44,473 nt of DNA from Patescibacteria group bacterium (GCA_028748975.1 JAQTPI010000008.1:1-44473), one strand, 5' to 3'; positions 30,815 to 40,690 are shown, counted from the stretch's first letter. The notes: generated from the sequence alone by a model not told the origin. A program made the numbers and translations.

Positions 30815-30849
30815 ACGGTTATCATAGCACTAATTCTTAAAAAATGATA

Positions 30850-30887
30850 GTGTGTAAAAAACTCACGATCGTGAGTTTTTTACACAC
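30850..30887. repeat. Solo 38-base perfect palindrome, ACGATCGT centre
   Basis: Each arm reads GTGTGTAAAAAACTCACGA. The inner 16 bases of the arm match the palindromes flanking the PaaX/Cas2-like gene at 14 of 16 positions. It lies between rlmN and the phosphoesterase gene with no such gene beside it. Confidence 0.95.
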
Positions 30888-30895
30888 CCGATAAA

Positions 30896-30924
30896 AATTA
30901 AAACTCCCTCGCGTGGCGAGGGAG
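30896..30924 (-). terminator. Terminator of the phosphoesterase gene
   Basis: CTCCCTCGC-GTG-GCGAGGGAG stem, T-rich on the minus strand. Confidence 0.7.
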
Positions 30925-30937
30925 CACGGAATCAATG

Positions 30938-31612
30938 CTAATCTTTTAGCATTTTAAGATCTGATATTACTCTAAACTCGTTTTCTGTCAAACTATAGTA
31001 ATGAACGTCAAGCGGCCCAGGCTTAAGAATAGCAAAACATTTTTTTCTAAACCAAGCACTGGGATTAATGAGTTTATCGCCTTTGGCGCAAAGCAAAAAA
31101 CCACGGTGGCTATGTCCGAAAACAGCGGCATTAATCCATTTGTGTACTTTTTTAAAACGATTAAGGATTAAATCAGCTACTTCATAAAGCAAGCTGTCTT
31201 TTTCCTTTTTAAAAAGCCGTCTGACCTTGGCTTTTAAATAGCGAAGATCAAACATACTGAAACCCAAATTATGACTCACATAAATACAATACTCTTTTGG
31301 TTGCCCGTCATAACCGTTGTAATTAAAATGTAGAACACTATCTCCGCCCTTCAAAAGATGCCAATTGTCTGGTAATTTATACTGGCTCGGCAACCTTTTG
31401 TTAAATAGTGGCACATAGTAGAAATAAACCTGAAAATCTTTTAGTGCCGGATGGCCGATGTGTTTGTCCAAAATATCTCCCGCGTGGATAATAACATTAC
31501 AACCCTTAACCTTTCCTATTTCAGCTATTTCATAAAAATCTTCGTCCGGACAATCATGAGTGTCAGAAATTAACAAAAACCTGGTCACTTTTGTCTTTTC
31601 CATGGTTTTCAT
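30938..31612 (-). CDS. Calcineurin-like metallophosphoesterase
   Basis: 224 aa with the metal-binding motifs of the superfamily in order: DTHD (about 17-20), HAGD (about 43-46), a VSHN segment (about 111-114) and FGHSHRG (about 165-171). The core is the YfcE/Mre11-like fold. The target (phosphodiester, nucleotide or protein) cannot be told. ATG 31612 has GGAGGG at a good distance; an in-frame ATG three codons later is also possible. Own promoter and terminator; divergent from the two-gene membrane operon at 31839. Confidence 0.85.
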   Translation of the reverse strand: MKTMEKTKVTRFLLISDTHDCPDEDFYEIAEIGKVKGCNVIIHAGDILDKHIGHPALKDFQVYFYYVPLFNKRLPSQYKLPDNWHLLKGGDSVLHFNYNGYDGQPKEYCIYVSHNLGFSMFDLRYLKAKVRRLFKKEKDSLLYEVADLILNRFKKVHKWINAAVFGHSHRGFLLCAKGDKLINPSAWFRKKCFAILKPGPLDVHYYSLTENEFRVISDLKMLKD

Positions 31613-31660
31613 GGTGCCCTCCTTTTATTAAATTTTTTACCTCCTTGGTATGTTCTATAT

Positions 31661-31689
31661 ATCTTAATCCTTAAAAACATTTTTGTCAA
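31661..31689 (-). promoter_or_regulatory. Promoter TTGACA-N17-TAAGAT
   Basis: The -35 is at 31684-31689 and the -10 at 31661-31666. Serves the phosphoesterase gene. Confidence 0.75.
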
Positions 31690-31731
31690 TTAAAAAATTG
31701 CGCGCATTTTACCACGGGAACCATACGGGAC

Positions 31732-31760
31732 TTGACATTATTTTTTAGACATGCTATAAT
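31732..31760 (+). promoter_or_regulatory. Promoter TTGACA-N17-TATAAT (extended TGC) with DnaA-box at the start point
   Basis: The -35 is at 31732-31737 and the -10 at 31755-31760. TGTGGATAA, the complement of TTATCCACA, covers 31771-31779, at or just after the expected start of transcription. Confidence 0.9.
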
Positions 31761-31838
31761 TAATTTAGGGTGTGGATAAGCTTATTTTTGGCTTATTTTA
31801 GCTGAAATTTATTCAAAAAACATGAAAAGGAGGATAAA

Positions 31839-32438
31839 ATGCAGGCCAATGAATTACTTGGCTTGATTTCTGGGTTTTTGGTGGTTCCTGTCTATATAAC
31901 CTATTTTTTGCAGGTTAAAAAAGGAACCTCCGTGCCCAATCCGGCTACCTGGTCAATTTGGGTAGCGGCCATGCTTCTAAACGGAGCAACCTATTCAAAA
32001 ATGACGGGTAATTTTTTTGAAAGTTTAATTGCCATTATTGTACCTATTTTATTACTGCTGATGTTCTTTTATATCATCACCAGAAAAAAATTCTCTGCTT
32101 TAAAAAAAACAGAGGCGATTGTGCTGATTATCACTTTCTTTGTTGGAATTTTGTGGAAAATTACTAACGCCACAATTTCCAATCTTTGCTTGCAAGGAAT
32201 TTTATTATTTTCTTTTTGGCCAACCATCAGGGGATTACTTTCTGGACAAGCAACAGAAAAACCATTGCCCTGGCTTTTGGGTGTCGTCGCCTATCTCTTT
32301 ACCGTCGCGGCCAATCTATCCGATTTTCAAGGCGATTATGCCAAACTGGTCTTTCCAATCGTTAACGGAATAATCGGCAATGGTAGCGTAGGAATAATTG
32401 CCATCATTAAAAACAGAGGGGGCAATCGTGTTAAGTAA
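31839..32438 (+). CDS. Polytopic membrane protein, PQ-loop-like
   Basis: 199 aa with about six or seven helices. The N-terminal repeat (ELLGLISGFLVVPVYITYFLQVKKGTSVPNPATWSIWVAAMLLNG) follows the SWEET/PQ-loop pattern of a helix, a short basic loop and a P...TW..W motif. Strong AGGAGG ribosome site six bases before ATG, and a consensus promoter. The next gene overlaps it by 11 bases and encodes a similar protein, so the two may form a complex. Substrate unknown. Confidence 0.7.
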   Translation: MQANELLGLISGFLVVPVYITYFLQVKKGTSVPNPATWSIWVAAMLLNGATYSKMTGNFFESLIAIIVPILLLLMFFYIITRKKFSALKKTEAIVLIITFFVGILWKITNATISNLCLQGILLFSFWPTIRGLLSGQATEKPLPWLLGVVAYLFTVAANLSDFQGDYAKLVFPIVNGIIGNGSVGIIAIIKNRGGNRVK

Positions 32439-32985
32439 ACCGGTTCTTTCCATTGTTGCCGGCGTATTATATGTCATTGCTTTTGTTCCGTATATTCGCG
32501 CAATTCTACGTGGAGCAAAGCCGGCAAAAGCTTCGTGGATTATCTGGGCAACCCTGGACAGTATAACCATTGTTGGTATGTTTCTAAAACATTCCATTAA
32601 TGGGCAAATTGTCGGGGCGATGCTCGGCGCGTGGGCAGTGGTCGTTCTTGCCATTAAGTATGGAACGCCGGGATGGACAAAACTAGACAAGTTTTGTTTC
32701 GGTGGTGCTATTGTCGGCATCACGCTGATGTTTATCAATCCCGTGTTTAGTATCGTGGCAAGTTTGAGCGTCGTATTCCTCGGTTCTTTTCCGACCTTTG
32801 TATCGGCCTGGCATGATCCGAGCCGCGAAAACAAAACCGCGTGGACACTTTACTGGGTGTCGTGTGTGATTGCTCTAATTGCAATCCCCTCATGGACGAT
32901 TGCAAATGCGGCGCAACCAATCACCTTTACGGCGATTGAAACCATCATGATGTTCATCCTGTTTATCAAACCACGGCGCAGATAA
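32428..32985 (+). CDS. Polytopic membrane protein, PQ-loop-like, overlapping its partner
   Basis: 185 aa from GTG 32428 (GTG TTA AGT AAA CCG), seven bases after GAGGGGG; a longer in-frame version lacks a ribosome site. N-terminal SIVAGVLYVIAFVPYIRAILRGAKPAKASWIIWATLDS is a clear PQ-loop-like repeat, with a likely second copy after about residue 95. About six helices, and a basic end (KPRRR). It overlaps the preceding gene by 11 bases, which implies translational coupling. Ends with an intrinsic terminator. Confidence 0.72.
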   Translation: MLSKPVLSIVAGVLYVIAFVPYIRAILRGAKPAKASWIIWATLDSITIVGMFLKHSINGQIVGAMLGAWAVVVLAIKYGTPGWTKLDKFCFGGAIVGITLMFINPVFSIVASLSVVFLGSFPTFVSAWHDPSRENKTAWTLYWVSCVIALIAIPSWTIANAAQPITFTAIETIMMFILFIKPRRR

Positions 32986-33004
32986 CAACACTTGAATTGT
33001 AACA

Positions 33005-33036
33005 ATCCCCAACGGACTCCGTTGGGGATTTTTTTA
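33005..33036 (+). terminator. Terminator of the membrane-protein operon
   Basis: ATCCCCAACGGA/TCCGTTGGGGAT hairpin followed by TTTTTTTATTT. Confidence 0.85.
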
Positions 33037-33039
33037 TTT

Positions 33040-33102
33040 GTTTATCCGCCGTCGCCAAGGCTATGGCGGATAAACTTAGATTCCCGCTTGCGCGGGGACG
33101 AC
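33040..33102. repeat. GTTTATCCGCC...GGCGGATAAAC two-hairpin repeat, copy 3
   Basis: Shorter inner part than copies at 14421 and 22030; the second hairpin is CCCGCTTGCGCGGG. Confidence 0.8.
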
Positions 33103-33104
33103 AA

Positions 33105-33144
33105 AACCAAAAGCCGCGCCGACAAATGTCGGCGCGGCTTTTAT
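33105..33144. terminator. rpoC terminator, bidirectional
   Basis: Perfect 14-pair AAGCCGCGCCGACA/TGTCGGCGCGGCTT stem with an AA loop; TTTT runs on both sides. Serves rpoC on the minus strand. Confidence 0.8.
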
Positions 33145-33165
33145 ATTTCAATATTCTATTTTATC

Positions 33166-33200
33166 CCTGTTTTCTGATTTCTAATTTCTAATTTCTTTTC
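33166..33200. repeat. CTGATTTCTAATTTC tandem words
   Basis: Three tandem units of the TTTCTGATTTCTAA type; the same word is read in frame inside leuS, pilB and rlmN. Confidence 0.7.
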
Positions 33201-33209
33201 TATATTTCA

Positions 33210-33237
33210 CGAGATCCTTCGCTACGCTCAGGATGAC
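33210..33237. repeat. GAGATCCTTC...CTCAGGATGAC repeat behind rpoC
   Basis: Short member of the GATCCTTC/GGATGAC family, ten bases from the rpoC stop. Confidence 0.75.
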
Positions 33238-33246
33238 ACTGCTGTG

Positions 33247-36200
33247 TCACTTTTTCTCTTTATACCCACTCCCCACCGGAATCAAGCGGCCGATGATCAC
33301 GTTTTCTTTCAGCCCGCGCAAATTATCAATCTTACCGGTCACCGCGGCATCAATCAAAATCTTCGCTGTTTCTTGGAAGGAGGCGGCTGACAAAAAAGAA
33401 GAAGTGGACAAGGAAGATTTGGTAATGCCCAGCAAAAGGCGTCGGCCCTTGGCTTCGCGCTTGCCTTCTTTTTTCATATTTTTATTTCTGTCCATAAACT
33501 CGCCCCATTCCACCACCTCGCCCGGTAAAAATTCCGTGTCGCCAATGCTCGTCACAAACACGCGCGAAAACATCTGACGGGTAATGACTTCCACGTGGCG
33601 GTCGTTTAAGGGCTGGCCTTGAGAAGAATAGACGCGCTGAATTTCTTTGATAATATATTTTTCCGCGGTTTCTTTGCCTTTCAATTCATAAAGCTCGCGC
33701 AAATCCAAAGCGCCCTCGGTCAGTTGGTCGCCTTTCAAAACTTGCGCTCCATCTTTAACCCAAAGCACCTGGTCTTTATTAAGTTTAATTTCTTTGGCGC
33801 TGTCTTTAATGGCTTTTATGCTTACCATTAATTCGCCATCGGGTAATTCTTCCAAATTAATTTTGCCGGAGAATGGCGCCATTTCCTGGCGGCTCTTGGT
33901 ATCAATGATTAAATCGCCTTTTTTGACTTTGGCGCCGTCTTTAACTAAAATATCATCAATTTCTTTTTTATTAAAACGCCAGGATTCCGTGACTTCTTCT
34001 TTGCCGGAAACAATCAGAGATTGTTCTTTGGTTTCTTCATCCATTTTAATGTTCACGAGGCCGTCAAGCGGCGCCATGATGGCTTTATTTTTCACACTGC
34101 GCGCTTCAAAAATTTCCTCCACGCGGGGCAGTCCCTGGGTGATGTCAGATTCGGAAGACACGCCGCCGGAGTGAAAGGTTCTCATGGTCAGCTGCGTCCC
34201 TGGTTCGCCAATGGACTGGGCGGCGATGATGCCGACCGCGGTGCCGGCTTTAACCGGTTTATTGTAGCCCAAATCCCAACCGTAACATTTGGCGCAGACG
34301 CCTCTGGTTGATTCACAGGCCAAAACCGAGCGAATCCTGGCTTCAGTTACGCCCGCTTTATCAATAATTCTCATGGTTTCGTGGTCAATGAGCGCGCCTT
34401 TTTTGGCAATTACTTTTCCATTTTTTGGATCTTTGACATCTTCCGCCACCACCCGGCCAAGCAAACGTTTGGCCACCGTGGTATTGATTTCTTCTGAATC
34501 AGCTTTGGTGACGAGGAAACTTTCTTTGGTGCCGCAGTCATCATCAATAATGACGGCATCCTGCGCCACGTCAACCAAGCGGCGAGTCAAATAGCCGGCG
34601 CTGGCAGTCTTTAAGGCGGTATCGGCCAAACCTTTTCTCGCGCCATGGGTGGAAATGAAATATTCCAAAACATCAATGCCTTCTTTAAAAGATTTGGTCA
34701 CGGGCAATTCAATAATTTTGCCGGACGGATTAGACACCGAGCCTTTCATGCCGACGAGTTGAATCATTTGGCCCCAGGAACCGCGGGCGCCGGAAGTCAT
34801 CATGATGTTAATTGGATTACTTTTCATTGGGTTCACGATTTTTTTAGAAACTTCCGTCACCTTGTCTTTGGTGCGCTCCCAAATTTCCACCACTTTAACA
34901 TAGCGTTCATCATTAGTTAAAAGGCCTTGGTCATATTGGCCCTGGGCTTCGCTCACTTGTTTGACAGCTTCTTTAATTAAAGCTGCTTTTTCCGGCACTT
35001 GTGGAATATCGGCAATACCCATGGAGAGGGAGGAGCGGGTGGCGAATTTAATGGCGATCTCTTTCATGTTATCTAAAAATTCCGCGGTCACGGCTTCGTC
35101 ATATAATTCCAAGCACTTGCCCACCACTTTCAAAATTGATTTGCTGTCCATGGTTTCGTTTAAAAAACGCATTTTTTCCGGTAAAACTTCGTTGAAAAGC
35201 AAACGGCCAACCGTGGTTTTAATTTTATGCTCTGGTTTATTGCCACATTTTTTAAGATAAACATCGGACAAACGCACCAAAATTATTTCTTGCAAACCAA
35301 TAGCTTTGTAATCGTAGGCCAGCATGGCTTCTTCCGGATCGGAAAAAAATTTAAGATGTGCGCCTTCAGCTGGCACATCTTCTTTAATATATGTTAAATA
35401 GTAGACGCCGAGCACCAAATCCTGTTTGGGATTAACCACGGGGTCGCCGGTCGCCGGTTTTAAAAGATTTTTGGCTGACAAAATTTTCTCCGCCGCTTCC
35501 TTCTTGGCCTGTTCGGTCAAAGGCAGGTGCACCGCCATCTGGTCGCCATCAAAGTCGGCATTAAAAGCAGTACAAACCAAAGGATGCAACTGAATGGCTT
35601 TGCCTTCAATCAAAATCGGCTGGAAGGCCTGAATACCCAAGCGATGCAAAGTTGGCGCGCGATTTAACATGACGTGGGCGCCTTTAATCACTTGATCCAA
35701 AATATCATAAACTTCAATGTTGCCAGTTTCAATAAAACGGTTGGCGCTCCTAACATTATGGACGCGTTCGCGCTTGATTAATTCGGCAATAATGAACGGA
35801 CGGAAAAGCTCCAAAGCCATTTGCTTGGGTAATCCGCACTGATGCAATTTTAATTTCGGACCAACCACAATGACGCTGCGGCCGGAATAGTCCACGCGCT
35901 TACCGAGCAAATTTTGGCGGAAGCGGCCCTGCTTGCCTTTGAGTGAATCGGCCAAACTCTTTAACATTCTTTTTTGGCCGGTGGAAGCGGTCACGGTTTT
36001 GCCCTGGCGGGCGGTGTTGTCAATTAAAGCGTCCACGGCTTCCTGCAACATTCTTTTTTCGTTTCTGACAATCACTTCCGGCGCGTTCAAATCCAATAAT
36101 TTTTTTAAACGATTGTTGCGGTTGATGACGCGGCGATACAAATCATTCAAATCGGACGCGGCATAACGGCCGCCATCCAGTGCCACCATCGGACGCAAAT

Positions 36201-37134
36201 CCGGCGGCACCACCGGAATAACGGAAAGCACCATCCAATCCGGACCAATACCGCGTTCTTTTAAGCTTTTCAAAAGTTTTAATCTTTTGACTGTCCTGAT
36301 TTTTTTCTGGCCGCTGGCTTTTTTCTCTTCTTTTTCCAAATCATTAATTTCTTTAGCCAAATCAATTTGAGTCAAAAGTTCTTTAATGGCTTCGGCGCCA
36401 ATTGACGCCTCAAAAATATGGCCATATTTCAAAGACAAATCATGGTAGGCGGATTCAGAAAGCACGGCTTTCAAAACCAAATCGCGTAATTCTTTTTTGG
36501 CCAAATCAGCGGATTCCACCAGTTCTTTCAAATCAATTAATTTTATTTTTTCAATTTCTTCCACCTTGGCAACTTTTTCTTCAGCGCTTAAATTATTATT
36601 GTTTCTGGTTTGATTTAATTTGTTTTCCGCTTCGGCTTCAATTTGTTTTTTCTTGGATTTTTGTTCTTCGTCAACTTGCGCCAATGTTTCTTTGCGCAAT
36701 TCTTCATTGACTTTCGTCACCACGAAATTGGCAAAGTAAACGATTTTTTCCAATTCCATGGGCGACATATCCAGGGCCAAACCGATTTTGGACGGCACGC
36801 CGCGCAAAAACCAGATATGCGAAACCGGCGTGGCCAAAGCAATATGGCCAAAGCGTTCGCGGCGCACCATGGCGCGCGTCACTTCCACGCCGCATTTGTC
36901 GCAGATAATTCCCTTGTAGCGGATGCGTTTATATTTGCCGCAGTAGCATTCCCAGTCCTTGGTGGGGCCGAAAATTTTCTCGCAAAACAAACCGTCTTTT
37001 TCCGGCTTTTGCGTGCGGTAATTGATGGTTTCGGGTTTGGTGACTTCGCCATGCGACCATTCCTTGATTACTTCGGGCGAAGCAACCCTTAAGCGAATGG
37101 CGTCAAAGTCAATTTGACTGAAATTATCACTCAT
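33247..37134 (-). CDS. rpoC: DNA-directed RNA polymerase beta' subunit
   Basis: 1295 aa. Visible: the N-terminal zinc ribbon (CYCGKYK...CDKC, about 58-78), clamp helices, the catalytic NADFDGDQM (about 525-533, three Mg-binding Asp), a bridge helix/trigger-loop region with GLADTALKTASAGYLTRRLVDVAQD and PGTQLTMRTFHSGG, a second zinc site (CESTRGVCAKCYG), and C-terminal dock helices. A lysine-rich coiled coil (about 150-215) replaces part of the usual N-terminal region, and a 60-residue charged insertion near the end (RNKNMKKEGKREAKGRR) is unusual. No Shine-Dalgarno sequence. It follows rpoB by 43 bases, as in most bacteria. Confidence 0.97.
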   Translation of the reverse strand: MSDNFSQIDFDAIRLRVASPEVIKEWSHGEVTKPETINYRTQKPEKDGLFCEKIFGPTKDWECYCGKYKRIRYKGIICDKCGVEVTRAMVRRERFGHIALATPVSHIWFLRGVPSKIGLALDMSPMELEKIVYFANFVVTKVNEELRKETLAQVDEEQKSKKKQIEAEAENKLNQTRNNNNLSAEEKVAKVEEIEKIKLIDLKELVESADLAKKELRDLVLKAVLSESAYHDLSLKYGHIFEASIGAEAIKELLTQIDLAKEINDLEKEEKKASGQKKIRTVKRLKLLKSLKERGIGPDWMVLSVIPVVPPDLRPMVALDGGRYAASDLNDLYRRVINRNNRLKKLLDLNAPEVIVRNEKRMLQEAVDALIDNTARQGKTVTASTGQKRMLKSLADSLKGKQGRFRQNLLGKRVDYSGRSVIVVGPKLKLHQCGLPKQMALELFRPFIIAELIKRERVHNVRSANRFIETGNIEVYDILDQVIKGAHVMLNRAPTLHRLGIQAFQPILIEGKAIQLHPLVCTAFNADFDGDQMAVHLPLTEQAKKEAAEKILSAKNLLKPATGDPVVNPKQDLVLGVYYLTYIKEDVPAEGAHLKFFSDPEEAMLAYDYKAIGLQEIILVRLSDVYLKKCGNKPEHKIKTTVGRLLFNEVLPEKMRFLNETMDSKSILKVVGKCLELYDEAVTAEFLDNMKEIAIKFATRSSLSMGIADIPQVPEKAALIKEAVKQVSEAQGQYDQGLLTNDERYVKVVEIWERTKDKVTEVSKKIVNPMKSNPINIMMTSGARGSWGQMIQLVGMKGSVSNPSGKIIELPVTKSFKEGIDVLEYFISTHGARKGLADTALKTASAGYLTRRLVDVAQDAVIIDDDCGTKESFLVTKADSEEINTTVAKRLLGRVVAEDVKDPKNGKVIAKKGALIDHETMRIIDKAGVTEARIRSVLACESTRGVCAKCYGWDLGYNKPVKAGTAVGIIAAQSIGEPGTQLTMRTFHSGGVSSESDITQGLPRVEEIFEARSVKNKAIMAPLDGLVNIKMDEETKEQSLIVSGKEEVTESWRFNKKEIDDILVKDGAKVKKGDLIIDTKSRQEMAPFSGKINLEELPDGELMVSIKAIKDSAKEIKLNKDQVLWVKDGAQVLKGDQLTEGALDLRELYELKGKETAEKYIIKEIQRVYSSQGQPLNDRHVEVITRQMFSRVFVTSIGDTEFLPGEVVEWGEFMDRNKNMKKEGKREAKGRRLLLGITKSSLSTSSFLSAASFQETAKILIDAAVTGKIDNLRGLKENVIIGRLIPVGSGYKEKK

Positions 37135-37177
37135 AAGATATATTTAAAATTATTTTAATTCCTAAATCATAAATCTT

Positions 37178-40100
37178 TTATTCACTCTTCTCTCTCACCG
37201 CTTCTGCCCGCTCGCTGTTTTCCGAAATCATCCGCGCCCGTTCGCCTTCTTCTCTGTTCCGGTCCATCCGTTTTTCTTCAAGGCGTTTTTCTTCCTGCTC
37301 GCTCAAATTCAACATTTTTACAATCTTGCCTTCTTTCATCAATTCCACATCCAAGCCCAAGCCTTTTAATTCTCTTACTAATATATTGAAGGCCTCGGGA
37401 ATATTGACGCGTTCAATCGGCCGGCCTTTGATGATGGATTCATAAGCTTTACTGCGGCCGGGCACGTCGTCGGATTTGATGGTTAAAATTTCCTGCAAAC
37501 AATAAGCCGCGCCATAGGCCTCCAGAGCCCACACTTCCATTTCGCCAAATCTTTGTCCGCCGTGCTGGGCTTTGCCGCCCAAGGGCTGCTGCGTAATTAA
37601 AGAATATGGGCCGATGGAGCGCTGGTGAATTTTATCTTCCACCATGTGAATCAATTTCATCATGTAAATTTGACCCACGGTCACTTTGTTATCAAATTTC
37701 TCGCCGCTGCGGCCGTCATACAAATCAATTTTGCCTTCAATTGGCCAATTAATTTTGGCGAGCTCTTCTTCTATCTGGTTTTCCAAGGGACCGATGAAAG
37801 ATGGGGCAGCCACGCGGTAGCCAAGGGCTTTGGCCGCGTTGCCAAGATGCGTTTCCAAAACCTGGCCCAAGTTCATACGGGAAATAACACCTAAGGGATT
37901 TAAAATAATATCAACCGGGGTGCCATCGGCAAGGTGCGGCATGTCTTCCACCGACACAATTCTGGAAATGACGCCTTTATTGCCATGGCGGCCGGCCATT
38001 TTGTCGCCGACCTGAATTTTTCTGATTTGCGCCACGGAAATCTGAACTTGCTTGATGACGCCGGCCATTAATTTATCGCCGTTTTCGCGGCTGAAAATTT
38101 TGATGTCCACAACTTTTCCTTGTTCACCATGTTCCAAATACAAGGAAGAATCGCGCACGTCTTTGGCTTTTTCGCCGAAAATGGCGCGGAGCAGTCGCTC
38201 TTCCGCGGTCAGTTCGGTTTCGCCTTTGGGCGTAATTTTACCAACCAAAATATCGCCGGATTTTACTTCGGCGCCAATTCTGACGATGCCTTCGGCATCC
38301 AAGTTTTTCATTTTTTCTTCGCCCAAATTCGGAATGTCGCGAGTGACTAACTCCGGACCAAGTTTGGTTTCGCGCACGTCAATTAAATAGTCTTCAATAT
38401 GAATGGAGGAAAAAGAATCAGCGTGAATTAATTTTTCCGAAAGCAAAATGGCGTCTTCATAATTGCCGCCTTCCCAAGGCATGAAAGCCACGAGCACGTT
38501 TCGGCCAAGTGCCAATTCGCCGCCGTCGCAAGCCGCGCCGTCAGCCAAAACATCGCCCTTTTTAACTTTATCGCCATGATTAACAATCACGCGCTGGTTC
38601 ATGCAGGTGGAATGGTTGGAACGGCCGAATTTCAATAAATCATATTTTTCAATATTGCCTTCGCTGTCAGTCACTTCAATAAATTTGCCGGAAACAGAAG
38701 ACACCACGCCATCGTTTTTGGAGAGAATGACGTGGCCGGAATAACGCGCGGCTGAACCTTCCATGCCAGTGCCCACCAAGGGTGATTCGGGTTTAATCAA
38801 AGGCACGGCCTGGCGTTGCATGTTAGAGCCCATCAAAGCGCGGTTGGCATCGTCATGTTCCAAAAACGGAATTAAAGAAGTGGCAATGGAAATAATTTGA
38901 TTCGGCGCCACGTCCATTAAAGTAATTTCTTTGGTTTCGGCAGTGACTGGTTCGCCCTCTTTTCTGACTTCCGCTCTTTCTTCCACAAATCTGCCGTCTT
39001 TATCAACTGGCGTGGTAAAAGCGGTAATGATTTCTTTTTCTTCTTCAAAAGCGTCCAGGTGCACCACTTCGCCGGTTACTTTGCCGTCTTTTACTTTATA
39101 ATATGGTGTTTCAATAAAACCATAATCATTCACCTTGGCATAAGAAGCCAGGTGGCCGATTAAACCAATGTTCGGGCCTTCCGAAGTTCCAATCGGGCAG
39201 ATGCGGCCATAATGGGTGCGGTGCACGTCGCGGACTTCAAAACCGGCGCGCTCTCTGGAAAGACCGCCCGGGCCCATGGCCGAAAGCAAGCGCTTGTGTT
39301 CCAACTCCGCCAGAGGATTGGTCTGGTCCATGAACTGCGCCAACTGCGAAGACATGAAAAATTCTTTGACCGTGCCAATAACTGGCCGGGCATTAATCAG
39401 TTGCGCCGGGGTCAGGGTGTTAATATCCAAAGTGGACATTTTATCAACCACGATGCGCTCCATGCGCATTAAGCCAACTCTAAATCTGTTTTGCACCAAC
39501 TCGCCAATAGCGCGCACGCGGCGGTTGCCGAGGTGATCAATATCATCGGCTTCTCTTTGCGAAATATTTAATCGGATGACTTCTTTTAAAATATTAACTA
39601 AGTCGCTCGGTTTCAAAACGCGGTGTTCGCGATTGATTTCATAAGTATCGCCAAAACGCTTGTTCATCTTGTAGCGGCCAACCGAACCAAAATCATATCT
39701 TTCAAAATTGAAAAACATGGCTTCGATTAATTGGCGGGCGTTGTCGGCAGTGGCCAAATCCCCGGGACGAATTCTTTTATAAACTTCCTTAAAGCCGTCG
39801 GCTTGATTCTTGGCCGCGTCTTTTTCCAAAGTCGCTTTGATATAGTTTACTTCCGGGTCGGTTTCCACATCTTCAAAAAGTTTAATGATTTCTTCGTCGG
39901 TGGAATAGCCAAAAGCGCGCAGCAGCGCGGTTACGGCTACTTTTCTTTTGCGGTCAATTTTGACGGTGATGACATTATTGCTGTTGGTTTCAATTTCCAG
40001 CCAGGCGCCGCGGTTGGGAATGACTTTCGCGCCATAATAATTTTTGCGGCGGAAATATTCTGAAGTGAAAAAAACGCCGGCACTGCGGATTAATTGGGAA

Positions 40101-40495
40101 ACGACGACGCGCTCAATGCCGTTAATGACAAAAGTGCCGCGGTCAGTCATGAGCGGAAATTCGCCTAAATAAATTTCTTGTTCTTTTACTTCGCCGGTGC
40201 GTTTGTTGACCAGTTTGGCCATGACGCGCAGCGGCGCCTCAAAGGTGGAGTTGCGGGCTTTGGCATGGACTTCGTCAAACTTGGGCGCGTCCAAATAGTA
40301 ATCGGTGAGATAGAGTTCCAAATCGCGGCCGATGAAATCGCGAATGGGATTGATTTCATCAAATAATTCCTTCAATCCTTTTTCAAAAAACCATTTATAG
40401 GAATTTTTTTGAATTTCAATCAAATCCGGCAAAGACTGGATTTGAAAGTTTTCCCGAAAATATTTGCGCGGAGACGTTTGGTGGGAAGAGGACAT
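37178..40495 (-). CDS. rpoB: DNA-directed RNA polymerase beta subunit
   Basis: 1105 aa, compact compared with E. coli (1342 aa). Conserved stretches: [24 protein letters not shown], the rifampicin-pocket region [68 protein letters not shown], and the C-terminal [32 protein letters not shown] that contacts beta'. The C-terminus adds a charged helix ([22 protein letters not shown]). Forms an operon with rpoC. No Shine-Dalgarno sequence. Promoter at 40947-40975, giving a leader of about 445 bases. Confidence 0.97.
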   Translation of the reverse strand: MSSSHQTSPRKYFRENFQIQSLPDLIEIQKNSYKWFFEKGLKELFDEINPIRDFIGRDLELYLTDYYLDAPKFDEVHAKARNSTFEAPLRVMAKLVNKRTGEVKEQEIYLGEFPLMTDRGTFVINGIERVVVSQLIRSAGVFFTSEYFRRKNYYGAKVIPNRGAWLEIETNSNNVITVKIDRKRKVAVTALLRAFGYSTDEEIIKLFEDVETDPEVNYIKATLEKDAAKNQADGFKEVYKRIRPGDLATADNARQLIEAMFFNFERYDFGSVGRYKMNKRFGDTYEINREHRVLKPSDLVNILKEVIRLNISQREADDIDHLGNRRVRAIGELVQNRFRVGLMRMERIVVDKMSTLDINTLTPAQLINARPVIGTVKEFFMSSQLAQFMDQTNPLAELEHKRLLSAMGPGGLSRERAGFEVRDVHRTHYGRICPIGTSEGPNIGLIGHLASYAKVNDYGFIETPYYKVKDGKVTGEVVHLDAFEEEKEIITAFTTPVDKDGRFVEERAEVRKEGEPVTAETKEITLMDVAPNQIISIATSLIPFLEHDDANRALMGSNMQRQAVPLIKPESPLVGTGMEGSAARYSGHVILSKNDGVVSSVSGKFIEVTDSEGNIEKYDLLKFGRSNHSTCMNQRVIVNHGDKVKKGDVLADGAACDGGELALGRNVLVAFMPWEGGNYEDAILLSEKLIHADSFSSIHIEDYLIDVRETKLGPELVTRDIPNLGEEKMKNLDAEGIVRIGAEVKSGDILVGKITPKGETELTAEERLLRAIFGEKAKDVRDSSLYLEHGEQGKVVDIKIFSRENGDKLMAGVIKQVQISVAQIRKIQVGDKMAGRHGNKGVISRIVSVEDMPHLADGTPVDIILNPLGVISRMNLGQVLETHLGNAAKALGYRVAAPSFIGPLENQIEEELAKINWPIEGKIDLYDGRSGEKFDNKVTVGQIYMMKLIHMVEDKIHQRSIGPYSLITQQPLGGKAQHGGQRFGEMEVWALEAYGAAYCLQEILTIKSDDVPGRSKAYESIIKGRPIERVNIPEAFNILVRELKGLGLDVELMKEGKIVKMLNLSEQEEKRLEEKRMDRNREEGERARMISENSERAEAVREKSE

Positions 40496-40565
40496 AATTA
40501 TATTAAATAAAATAATTTTTATTAAATATTAAAATCCGTTTCTTATTATTCCAGCTCTTTATTCT

Positions 40566-40690
40566 ATTTTTAAATTTCTAATTTCCAATTTCTAATTTCT
40601 AAACAATTGGCGCGGAGCGCCAATTTTTAAACATTTAGCATTTGGCATTTCATTGGAAATTGGTAATTGGATATTGGAAATTACTATTCG
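40566..40690. repeat. AT-rich tandem words (TTTCTAATTTCCAA / GGAAATTGGTAATTGG)
   Basis: The first block reads TTTCTAATTTCC repeatedly; the second block is close to its inverse complement, so the two could pair across about 60 bases. Confidence 0.7.
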
